This document shows, in pieces, positions 37,001 through 50,800 of a DNA stretch of 64,000 nucleotides; the stretch's first letter is position 1, and each line of letters opens with the position of its first letter. Under the pieces are notes generated by a model. The model saw only the letters and a list, made by a program, of their open reading frames with translations, made no database searches and had not been told where the DNA came from. Source of the stretch: Holacanthus passer (lineage: Eukaryota > Chordata > Actinopteri > Pomacanthidae). The stretch is from contig JAFREQ010000068.1 of NCBI GenBank assembly GCA_025331565.1, positions 682,001 through 746,000 of the forward strand, given 5' to 3'. The position numbers and the translations under genes were made by a program.

Positions 37001-40000
37001 AAGCTTTAACCAACCACCAGCTGCCGATTATTCTTCTTCCGACTGACTGATTAATTGATTAAGTTCAGACTAAAACTTTGAGGTTGTGGCTCCTAACCCT
37101 TGGAACTCACTCCCTTTGGACTTTGGATCTGTGTACACCTTTAAAAGCAGCACACGACCCACCTGTTTACGATGCACTTGCTTAATATATTAACATTATT
37201 TTGACTATTGTGTCTATATTTCATGTCTGTCCCTTTTGTCTTTTATTGATATTGAGCCCAGGTTGGAGCTGAACCTTTACTTGACCAGCTGAATTTCTTT
37301 AACACCTCTGGGGTAACTTAACACAAAACAAAGACACATTTTGGGAAGATTTAGGAACATTTTTCTACACCTGGAAAGCGTCACTTTTCAATTTCGTGTG
37401 TTTTCTTTTCCTCCCTGACCACAATAACTGCAGACAGCCTTTTTCCAGGGGATCAGGAACGCCTTCAGGGACTAAGGAACCTTTCCTGTATTTCAGCCAG
37501 CGGAACAAGGGACTAAATTTAGTTCTTGTGCAAAGTGTCTGGTGCAAAAAAAGTCCCTGCTCCAGTGTTAGTACTTTGATGACCCTGGAAGTATTGGGGC
37601 AGAGTTTGCACTGTGCTACGCCACTGATTGGTTAATTAAGAGAGAGAAAGAGGGAGCAGTGAGCGACAGAGGTTACTCTACCTTGGGGACATCGATGGCG
37701 ACTTCCCTCATGGCGCTTGGCTTCACAGCAGACATGGCCCACTGGAGGTCCTGCAGAGTGACGGTCACCGTGCCCATCAGCTGCTGGTCCGATGGTTGGC
37801 GGGAACCTCCCAGTGCTCGCCTCAGTGCATGCAAACCTGCAGAGAGAGGATTTACACGTTTGAAATCTCTCATTGGATCAGAGGATAAGTTATTCTGACC
37901 TTTTCTAAACAGTCATGTTGCACAAAGAGGAAAAAATACATCAATAAACTGCCTTGACACGGGTCTGAGCAAAAGTTTAGAAATTAAGCTAGACACAGAA
38001 AAACCAAGATAATAAAGGCTTAAAGAAATAAAAGTCATCAGTCTTAGCCAAGTTTATAAAAAAACAAGTTTCAGTTGACATTCAGGTCCATGTTTCCCAA
38101 CAGAAAAGGTGAATCATTTTGGAAATAAAAGACTGTGATTTGAGGCATAAAAAGGGATGTGAAACTGGTGTTTGTGTGCCTAAAGAAGCAATGCTAGTGT
38201 CGTTGTGGCTTGAGGGTTTTCATTCCAAACCCACATGCACCCAGTCCAACTTTTTTACTCCAAACATTCAGGCTTGTACACGCTGGGATGATACACGCCT
38301 AGCGAATGCAAATCTCAAAATGAACACTAATTCCCCTTTTGACCGCGGAAATAATTGGACCTGCATTATTGGGGAGAAAAGAAGAGTAGGCTGAAGGGAA
38401 GGGAAGTGTAATTGAAGCGCTTAAGGTTTGAATGCCCTCGGTTACAGAGAGTTCAGCATTCGAACAAAAAGGAGACAGCAAAACAAACACTGATGCGTCA
38501 ATATCAAGAATGAGCCTTTGTTTTGCCTTGCAAAAGAGGTCGCAGCAGATTGATCTGAAGGGGAAAGATCTGGGAACAGACGGCGCTGCAGAATGCGGAG
38601 GTGATGAGTGAGTAAAGACACACAACACATACTTAGCAGAAGAACGCTGTCAGAAAAAAAAGGGTGCATTCATTCACAGGAAGAGTTATTAAACAGGCTC
38701 GGTAAAAAAAGCTGTGAAGTGCATGAAGGGTTCCAAAAGTAAAAGTCCTTTTCATGTTCTGCATAGCTGATGTGAGGTGACTGGCAGCTGGAGCATTTCC
38801 AAAGCTTTGATGGACAAGAAACTCTCCTGGTTGAGTCGTCTGTACAAAAGATGAGCAGCTGTGTTACAAGTGATTCTTTGATTTAAAAAGTCATAGGTGA
38901 ACATAAAAAGTACGAGATGAAGTCAACAACAAAACATCAAATTACCAAGCTTAAAATTCAGCTGTGTGCAGCGCTGAGCTAAAGCTAAAGATAGTGCTTT
39001 GTAGAAACATTTGGCCGTTTAAGTAAGTAGCTTTCAATGTTTCTATGCTGAGGTACATTGAGGTTATCATTAAAAGTAAACCAGCAGTTCCGTCTCACTT
39101 TCCAGCTTCATTCAGCTCCAGTTCACCCTCTGTCTCTGGGGACCTGCCAAGAAAAACCTCTTCTTTTTTTGGACACCGAGCAGATGTGGTCCAGTGCCTT
39201 GCTCAAGGGAAGCTGTGTAAGCAATGCTGCAGGAACTTCCTTTTCTCCTTCCAGCCTTTCACAGCCAGTGAGAAGAATTAAATTGACGACCTTCCTGTTA
39301 TAGGACTTTTCAACAACCACTCGAGCTGTTATCTCTGTCAGAGGAGGAAATGACGATTGATTAAGGACCTGTTTCTGCAGCTCGTTCTCGGCAGAGGATG
39401 TTATTTTCATGTTTGAGGTGAGTTTGTGGCATTTCCTAAAAAAAAAAGTTCCCAAAATCATAGCAAAGGCTTGTTATGTTGGTCATTATAGAAGCCTGCG
39501 AGAGTATACAAACACGAACTTTGCTGAGAGGATCAGTCAAGTGCAGAGGGAAATGTTTTGTAATGTCTTCCTATTCACATTACAGAAAAACAAGGTCTGC
39601 AGGTAGGTCTGGTTGCAATATTGCATGCAATCATTACTAAAGAGGCAGAGAAGAATGTGTGAGAAAGGCAAAAAAAAAAAAAGTAGATCTACTTTCTACA
39701 ACGCAGTAAACGCCATGTGTGCGTCAGCTTGCGTCCAGCTGTGCAGATTTAACCCCTACAGGTGGGGGGACAGGTCTTCTCTGAGTGAATTACACGCTAA
39801 ATGTGGACAATGATTACTAGTTACAAAACCAGCCCACAACCGCGTTTCCAACCCCGGAGTTGAGTAACAGTATATTAGACATACAACCATCCCCGATGCA
39901 CATGTGCACACATCACACAGACGCACACACACAGAAACTCTTGGCTTCATCCTCTGAGCTAAAACGAAGGGAGGGGGCTGGGCAGGAGTTGGGGTGGCGA

Positions 40001-43000
40001 GGGCTGGAGGGGAACGGACGTGGTCCAGGGCTGGAGGCCAGGGAGCAGACGAGAGGGGATTTACGATCAGACATGACTGCATCCTGTTTATATTTTCCAG
40101 GACCCTTCCGCCGAGGCGAGGGACAGACACACAGACAGACAGAGAGAGAGAGACAGACAGACAGACAGAGAGGAAGAGAAGAAGAAGAGTAGGAGAAACA
40201 CACTTAATGCAAACAGGTTTGTCTTCCGTGAGCATGCCAAGCTGTGGTCAATGTGTTCCCCAGTCCCGGCTCCCCGGAGTATGATGTCTCTCTCTCGCTC
40301 TTTCGCTCTCGATCCCCATCCACCCACCCACCCTCCTCCTCCTCGCTCTCGATCCCCAGAGGTCTAAACATCCCATCGTTCCACCTGGCTGCCGCTTCAG
40401 CTCTTCATCTGCGTTAATGCTTCAGACCGGCGCTGCTCAGGCTGCACAAAAACATCTGGTCCGAGTGAAGGGGACAAGGCAAGACAGGACAGGATGTGGA
40501 AGGAAGCTGGGGCGAGGAGGGAGATGAGGAGCACCAGCCACAACACCATATGCACTAACCTCAAAGCATCAGCTGCCTGCCCTGCAAAGGGTGGAGGGCC
40601 TCAGCCTCCGTCACTGCTGAGAGGACGAGTGAACAGGAGAGAAAACCTGAGAAACGGTCGTTTTCTGCTCGTGCTCTAAAGACAAGAGACGCTTGGTTGA
40701 CAGCTGAAGAGGGGACACATCAGTATGCTAACATCCATTAGCTTTTATACAGAATTACTATAAACACTAAACTAAATTAAACTCAACAACAAAAAAGTAA
40801 TCCTAAAGTAGAAACACAACCTAATAGGAAAAGGGTTTAGCACAGATGGGTCCTCTGCATGGTTGAGATCTGATGCTTTATTAGAGTAAAAACTTTTATG
40901 CTTTTATGGCTTTTCTTCATAACAAAGTTGTATCTTCAGATTTCAATCCTCAATCCAGCACATAAAGTTAGATGATAGACTGACAGCTAGTTTAAAGGGT
41001 CCAGTCAATACTATGGCTGCATAAAAGCCCCAGGGACTGAAAAACGCAGCTGACAAATGTTAATAAATGTTTCGGCAAGAATCGTCTGAAACTGTCCAGA
41101 GTGAATCTCGCACTTTGCCAGCAGTAATGAAAAGACTCGCAGAGAAACAGCTCGACCAGAGGGGAGACAGGGTCCAGCCTGGAAGGACCCAGAGGGCAGC
41201 AGAAACTTGATTCAACGATGTGACTTTAACATTGTGCTTCAGGGATTCGCTCTCTCCTGACTGCTCTTGGCTGACTCCAAGCACACATTTGGTTTAGTTA
41301 TGAAAACATCCGATGGGAAGGGAGGAGGGAAAAAAAAAAAAAAAAGAGGCAACACAACACAATTTAATCTGAACCGTATGTGGACTCATTTTCTTCTTTT
41401 TTGCACTCCTCCTTTCCAGAATGCTTCGAATTCGCCAGAGACCCGGTGGAAATTGAGAGAAAAAGGGGCCCCCTAAATGTACAAGAATGCACATTTGCAA
41501 AACATCACACCAGGACCCAAACTAGGTATTGAAGAGACGGAAGAACTCATTTCACAGAGTTGAAGCTGGCCAGGGAGAAGAGAGGAGAACGGTTATTTGT
41601 GGTTTCTCAACAGGAATGGTCTTAATTATGTGGGACCAAAACAGACCTTCCCACAAATCAAGGCCTTCTCTTCAGGGGTCACCTCTGCTGACCCTCGCAC
41701 CAAATTGCCTGTGTTACTAAAGAATCAAACCCCCGAATACAAAACGTTCTACTCAGAGATACTTCGACTTGTGATGACACCACAAGTGCCTTCGAGACAA
41801 GACATAAATCTTCATATGCTAACAGGCTGTCATGCAGCCAACATTAAGATTGAGTTTCAACGAGCATCAAATGATCCATAAATCAACTTCTATCAGTGAC
41901 CAGAACCGGGGGAATCTGAAAAGGTAATGACTGGGATGAGTGCTGTCATAGTTCTGTGCACCAGAATTACTATTAATAACTATAATTACTGAGCTATTGA
42001 TACTTACTGATACTCGTCCTACACATCCAGATATATATGAATTCGTCAACACAACAGAAGGAGAAAATACTCTCCACTGCAATACAATACAACAATCCTG
42101 CAGACTAGGGACGCTCTGAGTTGAATCTCAGAATCGGGATCAGGTTTAGGATCGGGAACCATCCACGTATTTTCAGGTACAAGAAGCATTTGAGATTGCA
42201 TGCATTTTCTCCAGGCGCTTCAACTGTCAGAAACAGACTTCAAAAACAAAAAACTGGGGAAGAAAACAAGAATCAACAGTTTCATTGAATAATATGTCTG
42301 CATGCACCAGCAGAGGATGCAAGAGGAGCCACGTTGAGGTAATAAAAGGTCGGTTTGTCTCCAACATTTCTCAGGTGAGCCATACCTGCAAAACTGCATT
42401 TGAACTTCAGTATTTTGTTCATGTTTGGGTTTGAAAGAGGCTGTGGAAATCTTGTCTAAACCTTAGAGCCCAGAGAATAAATCAGCCTGGCATATATCAG
42501 CCATTATCAGCACAGCACAGATATTATGGTATCAGAACTTACGTCAGACGATGAGTAACCAGTAATTACAGGACAAAAACGCTGACGATGTGTTTTCAGT
42601 AGTTTATCTAATTTATTAGCTGATTGTGTGCAACGTTGAAAAAGCAAATAGCAGCCATCCATAATGACGACATTTTTAAAACTCTCATCTGATATCGGCC
42701 TCAAAAATCCAGCATCAGTCAATTCACACTCCTCCTCTTTCCACGGGTTTACAAAGCCCTATAGGACACTGCACTGTGTTATGAGCACTGAGCAGCTGTA
42801 TCATGTAGGAAAACTGAATCATTCATGCAACTGCAAGAATACTCAGTGCAACATCTGAGACTTGCCCTCATCTTCCAGGAGGGAAGAAAAAAAAATGAGG
42901 TAGGAAGTGTACGGAGGTTAAGTTCCAGTCGAGGACTTCAAAAGGGAAAACCTCACAGAGCTCCATTGTCAGAGACAGCAAATCATCACCCACAGAGTCC

Positions 43001-46000
43001 AGGAAGGTGTGTCAAAAGAAGTCCATCTGCACTTCAACAGTGCATTCCACATTTCAACAGGGAAGAATCAGGACCTTGCGCAGCGCCGTGATGCGTTGTG
43101 CAGCGCTGCGTCGAACACCCACGAGCTCGAGCCGCGGCTCTCCAGCGACACTGTCCTCAGATGAATTGTGAAATACTTTGGGCATTACACCATTACAAAA
43201 CCGCAGGAACGTTTTCATTACTCGCCGGGGCTTCCGGAGCACTCTTTGCACCTGTATTTACAATACCCAACATCTGTTCCCGGAGCTGAAACAGCGCAAT
43301 AATATGTGCTCTTAAAGCGCACACACACACACACACACAAACACACAGGGATGACAAAGACAAATACACGTGCTCACACACTCCAAACATGCAGGAAACA
43401 GTGTGCAGGCATACACACACTGTACATGCTTCAGATCACACACACACACACACTCACACACAGCTGTCACTGGGTAAAGGTAAGTGCCGGGGTTAAGGAG
43501 TACAAGCAGCACATTTCCGGATTTTATAAACAGAGGCCTCAAATAAACTTCACATGCTGATCCGACTGATATTTATGTGACCTGTCCTGAAATTCCTGAA
43601 GTGTCTTTAAAAGGACAGACGAGTTGGAAAAAGCGCTTTATAAGGCAAGGCTGCCGCTGTAAACACCAGCCAGCATTCAGCACTGTTTGGCCCATTTAGT
43701 CTCCTGCTGCAGAATTTATGTCAAACACACAAAACTTGGTTCATTTTTGACGTCGTTTTTCTTCCCCATTTCCACACAGCGCAGCGAGTATTTAGGTTTG
43801 GAGGATTGAAATGTGTTAGCCAAATCACTTTACACAATTACAGAGTAAATCATTTAGGCCGTTTAGACTAAGTTGGAGAAGTGGATGTTAAATATTGAGC
43901 CTGATCTTTGCCGTCAAATAAGAGGCTGACCGAAAAGGTTTCGACTGACAAAGTGCAGAGTTGTGTGTTTATTATTCCGCATAATCAATTTTACTGGCCC
44001 TTTTTCTTCCAGTGGGCTTCCCCTGTTTAGAGAGGCTTGTAAACAGTGTGTCCGGATGCGGCACAAACCAAACAAGCACGCACACGCATACACACTCGAA
44101 CAAACGTGCGCCCTCACACACACAATTTGCACTGTTTAGACTGTGGAAATGAGTCATCTGCTCGCACCGGGATCAGTCGAACGCCAACAGGACGACAGAG
44201 AGACGCCCAGAGTCTGCGAGGCTCCACGAGACCACATGATAGCTCCCAACACCACACAAAACACCTAGAGGGATTCATTATGAAGAGCTGTTTTGTATAA
44301 TCTGCGCAGAGCTGGGAACAGGGTCAATGTAACGTTTGGGGAAGTAAGATCAGAAGAAATAAACGCCTGTGTGGTTTTATCGGAGGAAATCTCTTCAGGG
44401 ATCCTGCAAAAATATAAATACAACACTTTTGTTGGCCGTCGCTTTATTGTTTGATTCAGCACATCGACGAATGTGCCCATTGCTTCTTCTTCTATCCGTC
44501 TACACACAGTATACACAATAGACTCACATGTTCTTCAACAGTCAGCTGCTTCGTCTTTCTAAAATGTTCTAAACTGATCTGAATCTGCAAATTACAATTA
44601 ACCGTTTCAGCTTGTGACCCCTAATAGGAAGCCTGTCTACTCACGACCCCTTGTCACAGGTTGGGCCTCAGTGTGGATATGAACTGTGATCAGTTTCTCT
44701 GATAAGTGATGTTTCCTTCACATGCGGTTTTATATTAAGGATCTTTAGAAGCTTATGAAGGCCTGAAAGTATCCAGTAAAGGGGAAAAACAATAATTTTG
44801 TAGATCAGAAATATCTTGGTCTCCCTCATTCCTTGATGATCTCAAATTTATCTTTGGACGTCCAGTTTGCGAAAGACTGACACACAACTCCAATGATTCT
44901 GCCACTACTTTTAAAGTTTGTTCATTTTATCTGTGCTTCTTTCTTATTAGCTGTAGACAGACAGTCTGGATTGTTGTACAGACAAGTTGTTGTTTCTTTT
45001 TTTATACAAAGGATGTGCATGGTTCATTAAATCTGACTATAAAACATTATTGTACATCGTTGAGCTTTGTAGATGTCCACACTTGATTAAGTCAAGTCAG
45101 ATTAATTTATACAGCCCGGTATCACAAATTATCTCTGAGTGCTTTACATCCTCTTCTACATCACAAGACTCTCAACTCAGAGAGGAAAAATTGCTATAAA
45201 AACCCTGGACTAGAAAATACATAAAGAATAATATTAAATAAATGTGGTGTAGTAAGAGTTTAGTGTGATTTCTTTGTGATCTACCAAACATCAACTTTTT
45301 GCACCTTCTAACAGCTGAAGGAAACAGAACTGCAGTAAGTGAATCAGATGTGGAGCCTCAATGCAGCAGTTTGGCAGCTGACAAACAATAAAACACAGGA
45401 CTTCTGTAACAGCTCAGTCTGTATCAGCCAGTATTCAGTAACAGTGTGCATGCTGACACACGTCTGACAGAAAGCCCGGCCAGAATGACGTGACGAGGAG
45501 CTGCATCACATACAGCAGAAACGCTGTCACAGAAATGTTTATGAATAGACTTAGTGGCGTGCAGGCTGTACATTTTTCTGCCGTGGCCGTGCAGCAGATC
45601 ATCATCACCATGATGAAGGCCACGTCCACTTCAGACACAGTAACTGAGACTGACGAAGTTCAGACGAGTCAGAGGACTGAATCTGATACAAACATGAACT
45701 GAAGAGAGACTCACAGAGATATGTGGTGTAATTGCTGTGAGGAGATTGACTAGTAAAATCCTGATAGGGTTATGGATTCAAAAATGAGAAAGATAAGAAA
45801 TACTTTAGACACCAAATCTTTGTAAAGCACAGCTGAATAGGCCATGAGTGGCTTGCATTTATTTCTCTGTGCTGGTAGAATTCAGATCAGTGTATCTGAA
45901 TGGAGGTCAGTCTATCTGCCCTCCACGCTGACTTTACATTCACGGCTTGCAGCTGAGCTTGGCTGTTCACCCCTCTGGCAGTATAACATTTGGCCACTAG

Positions 46001-47800
46001 AGGTCCTCGTTCTGGGTTACTATAGTTCAGCTTTAGGGGTCTGACCTTTACTCCGGCAGCAGTGATGGATGGTAATTATACACTTTGGATTTAGAGATAC
46101 CGGTACTATAATTCAGCTTGTAAATCCTGTCAGAGAGTGGAGAGAGTTACCTCATCTGGACTGTAAAAATGAAACAATATGAGATAGGGATAGTTTTTGG
46201 TAGTTCACAGCTCTGATGTACACAACCCGTGACAAGCAGCTACAAGTAGGCATTTGGTTTTTAACAGTCACAAGACAAGAAGTTTGGGAACCGCTGCACT
46301 AGATCAACGTCCATGAGGGGTCACAGGATGAACCCAGTGGGTCATGAGATTATTGCCTTTAGGAAATAAGAACAAAAATATCTCAATATACAAAAGTATG
46401 TTTATGTTTCAGATCTTACTAATATTTGCTTCTTTCTTGCGAAATTGAAAAGTGCATGGTTTTACCTCTTTAGGCTCCTAAATCATATTCTAATGAAGAG
46501 AATGAGAACGTAAAACCACTCCTTGGTTGGACTGCAACCTATAATGAGTGATCACAAAATGAATGTAAAAAAATGTTGATGACACAGAGACAGGTGATAT
46601 ATTAAAGGCGTTTTTCTGAACATTCGGTTAAAAATTACTTGACGTTTGGATGGAAAACTAGCTGATGACAAGTGGTACTGAAACTCTTCTGGAGCCTTGT
46701 GGTGGATCAACATCTTGTTAAGGTTTTTCTTTCATTTGTTACCCATCTGTACATCTTTTAGGGAAAAAACAGAAAAACAAATAGACAACATTCAATCAAT
46801 GGACAACGACCTCTGACCTTGATTTGTAGTTCTTCATCAGAAATTTGCAGTTTCAGTTTTTTTAGTTTTACAGCAAACAAACATGAATGCATTTTGCAGG
46901 AGCACAAAAAAATTGATGGTGCCTTCTAAATGATTTCTGCTTTTTTTATCTCCAGGTTTAAAAATCTTTCATTAAGGGATCAAGGCGTTCAACCTGGCTC
47001 CCCTCGGTCAGTGCACATGATGTAAAGCGCAGATTCTCATACTAATTTGTGCGCTCAGTGGAGGCTTAAAAGGGATTTGAGGTGACCTCGATGAAACAGA
47101 CTTTAATAGATCTGGTATGAGTGTGCTCTTGCATTACGCTACGTTCGAGACCGGCTGATCCGTGATCAACTGTAATTAAGTGCTGATTATATAACACATC
47201 TGTCTGCAAGAAGTTGTTTCTGGGGCTCGGTACAATTCAGACTGGACAAACAAAAACTTCCCTAATGACATCAAGATTTCCATCCATTCTTATGCGCACA
47301 CAAACATGCTCACAAAGAAAAAAAACACACACACACATTAAGCAGCCACTTGGCCTTGTCATCCTTCCCTCTGCATTTCTCCAGAGATGAAGGATTGATG
47401 TAAATAGTCGTACTCTCTGATCTATAAGCAGGCTGGTATTGTACCAAAGGCAGGATGTGAAACCCCCACCACAATGTGCTTCTTGTGTGTGCATGCATCT
47501 AAAATGGAAGCTGTGAGTGTGTATGTGTGCATGCTTCTCTGCAGCTGTGCAAGATGGGGATCTTGTGCGTGACCCTAGCGTGTCGCAGCCGACGCAATAT
47601 TGTCCCCTCGTTTTGATTTTTCAGGAAGCGGTGCGTCGGAGCGTACGTTCCCCCAGCAGCTCATTGTTACCTGAGCAGCAGAAGGAAACAACTGCAGTTC
47701 CTACTTGATGTGTTTTTGTGCCTCTTCGGCTTTTGTTCCTTTCAATGAAAGCAAAGAAGGAAAAAACAGATATCAACTTGTGGGTACATGCGTGTGTGTC

Positions 47801-47832
<32 letters not shown>

Positions 47833-50800
47833 TTGTGTGGCTGTTTATGTAGATCCAAGCAAAGTGTGGTGATATGGGGACTTGGTGAGGGTGGAGCCTT
47901 ACCCATGAGTCAAACTCACAAACGCACACACAGGCAATTAACACACTGTCAAAACTATTTAAACTTTCCAGATCGTTCACTAAATCAACAATGTATAAAA
48001 TGATTACGTGTATGTGAAAAAGGTTGCTTGTGGTCTTTGGATTATGACCTGTTTGGGCTGTTTTTCTGATGTATCGACATCTTGTTCAGTGATAGATGTT
48101 TGTCATTTGTTCTATATGAATGAACACAAGGCTGAATATAACTCAGATAAATAGATAAATGTTAGCGTTTATGCTCACGTTTGCATAAAGCCAGAATCCA
48201 AGGAAAGCTCTGACGGCATTACACGTGGATGCTCTACCGTATTTGTATTCCATTTCACCTCAGTTTGCATTTGATTTCGACACTGAATGAGCTAACAGAA
48301 AGAAATAAAGGCAGAACGAAGCATTAAACGCATTCTGGATCTGTCAGTTCTTCCGTGGCGTACTTGCGAGGGCCTGTGTTTGTGCGAGCGAGCAGAGTCA
48401 AACGGGGTTGGGGAGTTTGTTGTCTCCCTCCGGGGCGTTAGGAGGTTTTTCAGAAAACATTGCCAGTCACGTCTGATCCTCTGCGGACAGTAAATCACGC
48501 TCCTCGCCGGAGCGCTTCCGCACAGCAGCCCCAGCTCCCTCCTCAGCTGGAAATGCAATACGCCACGTACCCCAGGCGCCGGGACCACCCAGGAGGCATA
48601 CGGGGTCACACACAGAAAAACAAATGTGCATGTGCTTGTACAATCACACCCACACCCACAATCAAGCACATTCAGATACACACATACTGTACATAAGCCA
48701 ATATGCTTGTCCTCGGGATGAGAGGTGGAATGGATTGTGGCATCAGGGGTGAGGGGGCAAAGGAATTTCACAACAAGTGGTGGTTTCAGTGGTTTCTCTC
48801 GCTGGGATCTGAACACCACAAAAACTCCCAACTTCCTCTTTGGCAAATATCAAAGGATGGTTGACCCTCTGTTCAAAGGGGCTGCAGAAAACATCTAAAA
48901 AAATTGTTAAAAACTAATTTAGGAAGGAATAAGGAACTGAGAAGTGTGGTTTGGACAAAGAGTTAAAGGCAGCGGTGGGGTCAAACGTACCTAAAGCTCA
49001 ATAACAAACTGTTGGTCATATGCTATTTGTTTGTTGGTCGGATGACTGAGCCCACGAGGCAAACCAAACTGCTAAAAGATGGCGAGCATTTTTGGGCCCG
49101 CTGCCATGTGTGACTTTGTTTTGGTTTCCCAAATTATGTTGGTTTCGGGAAGCGCAAAGAGAAAATCAAAATAAAGAGCAGCACAACTGGTCTGAGTAGC
49201 TGTGGATGCTCTTGGTTTCAGTTGCATTTTTTATGATATAGCTTTATGAATTTGTCATCTCTGGGATCAATATATGTCACAGTCATGTTAACTCAAATGC
49301 ACCTGATTAAAGGCATCACTTGTTGTATTAAAAGAATGTGTTTACAGTCATTCAAAAAGGCCCTTGGTTATATAATGATCCAAGAAACTTTGTTTTATGG
49401 CTTATTGAGACAAGATATGTGAACTTTGATGACCGCATTCACAGACTGTCATGAACATGATCCAAAACATTCTGGATGCAATCAGGGTCCTAAAACCAGG
49501 AACCAAAGGCAAAGCATTCTGACTTTCTTCATGACAGTAGGACCGTTCACTTGCCTGCTTCTTTGCAAACAGCTGCAAGGTCGGCTCCAACGTATCCGTG
49601 AGCGGCGTCGGCCAGCTGCGCCAGCTCATCGGCGGTGGCGCTGCACGGTACAGAAATCAGCTGCTTCTGTAAAATATCTGCACGTTCGGCAGCACCAGGA
49701 ACTCCCACCTGCCATCATGAGATCAACAGAACAACAGATTGTGGAACAGAAAGTTTCATTTACACTCAAAGTAATTGTGGCAGGCAGAACTCTTAGAAGG
49801 AAACTTGAGGAACCATAAAACACAAATGGATTCAAGGAACTTTGCAGAGTGGTGTGATCATTATAATCAATATCCTCAAATATTGACATTTAAAGCACAA
49901 GGTTAATAATTTTAACAAATCAGCTAACAACAAGCAGACAGAGAACAGAGGACTAAGATGAAGACACATCCGATACAGGACAGTCTTCAGTGTCAGGTCG
50001 TACGTACCTCCAGCTCCTTGTCAAAGCGCCCTGGTCGTCGCAGGGCGGGGTCGAGGGCATGGGGCCGGTTTGTGGCCCCCAGGACCAACAGCTGACCTGA
50101 GTGACCCTCCTGGGAGGACGGGGGGAAAAAAGCAGAGATCCGTCTTAATCACGCTTTAATGTAGTTTTGTGTTATTTAAATAAACATAGATACTGAATTA
50201 CAGTCTTGCAGCTCATGTGTGGTTGTGTTTTTCTTCAAAGTCAGGATCCAATGGTTTGCAATACTTCAGTGGTGCTCAATTCAGTGTTTCCAGTGTTACT
50301 AAGCATTCGCTTTTCAGTGAAAACTATTGAAACTGAGTTGTGTTTGTACACTCATACAGCTGTGGTAGCTGTTGGGCTGCTTTTCAAAACTGTGAAAAGC
50401 ATAAAAATAACAGATGAAGGGAATGGACTGGTACATTTCAAACTACCACCGCCAAATCTGCTGCGCTGCCTAAGACGTAAACTAGGAATTACATGCAAAT
50501 TGTTGCTTTGAGTCATCAATATCAACTCTCTAGGAGCTAAGTAAAACAGCCTTGTATTTAATTTCACGACCATGCAATTGTAACTCTATCCAGTTGGTTT
50601 TCATGAGCGAAGCCTCAGAGAATATTTGACCCCAGTTTGATGCTAAACTCGTGTCAGTCCTGTGTTTCTCGGGGTGGTCTGCCTGCACGATGAGAAATGT
50701 CTTTTTCCACCTTTCGATACCGCAGAGAGAATTGAAACGCAAATAAATTATAGTGCAAGCAAGAATGCTGAGGAGCAGGAAGTGCTTTCCCCACATTCCA

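Larger units (their letters stand above)
31074..37681 (-). other. afg2a intron 11 (6.6 kb)
   Basis: GT-AG intron (gtagag ... ccttccag). It holds TAATCGATTAATCG-type repeats at 33028-33315 and 36946-37076, a LINE fragment at 37095-37315, TC tracts (33518-33541, 36109-36129), a CCT tract (32305-32328), a poly-T run (35927-35947) and a long AAG/GTA-rich block at 31365-31610. No exon seen. Confidence 0.7.
37837..49554 (-). other. afg2a intron 10 (11.7 kb, GC-AG)
   Basis: The largest intron fully inside the window, from the gcaagt donor at 49554 to the tctctctgcag acceptor at 37837. It holds CA/GT tracts (43321-43347, 43436-43461, 47806-47833), a GACA/GA tract at 40122-40171, a poly-A run at 41329-41345, a degraded dispersed repeat at 45088-45208 and a tatcggcc-type repeat relic near 42478-42725. 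I see no exon, RNA gene or long conserved-looking reading frame. Confidence 0.7.

Noticed and set aside
40303..40358. Repeated cgctctcgatcccca
   Set aside because: A short duplication inside CT-rich simple sequence; no wider meaning seen.
48292..48846. 184-aa minus-strand frame
   Set aside because: Looks mixed in composition but shows no domain, no splice context and no known homologue; lies in afg2a intron 10 on the coding strand, most likely chance.
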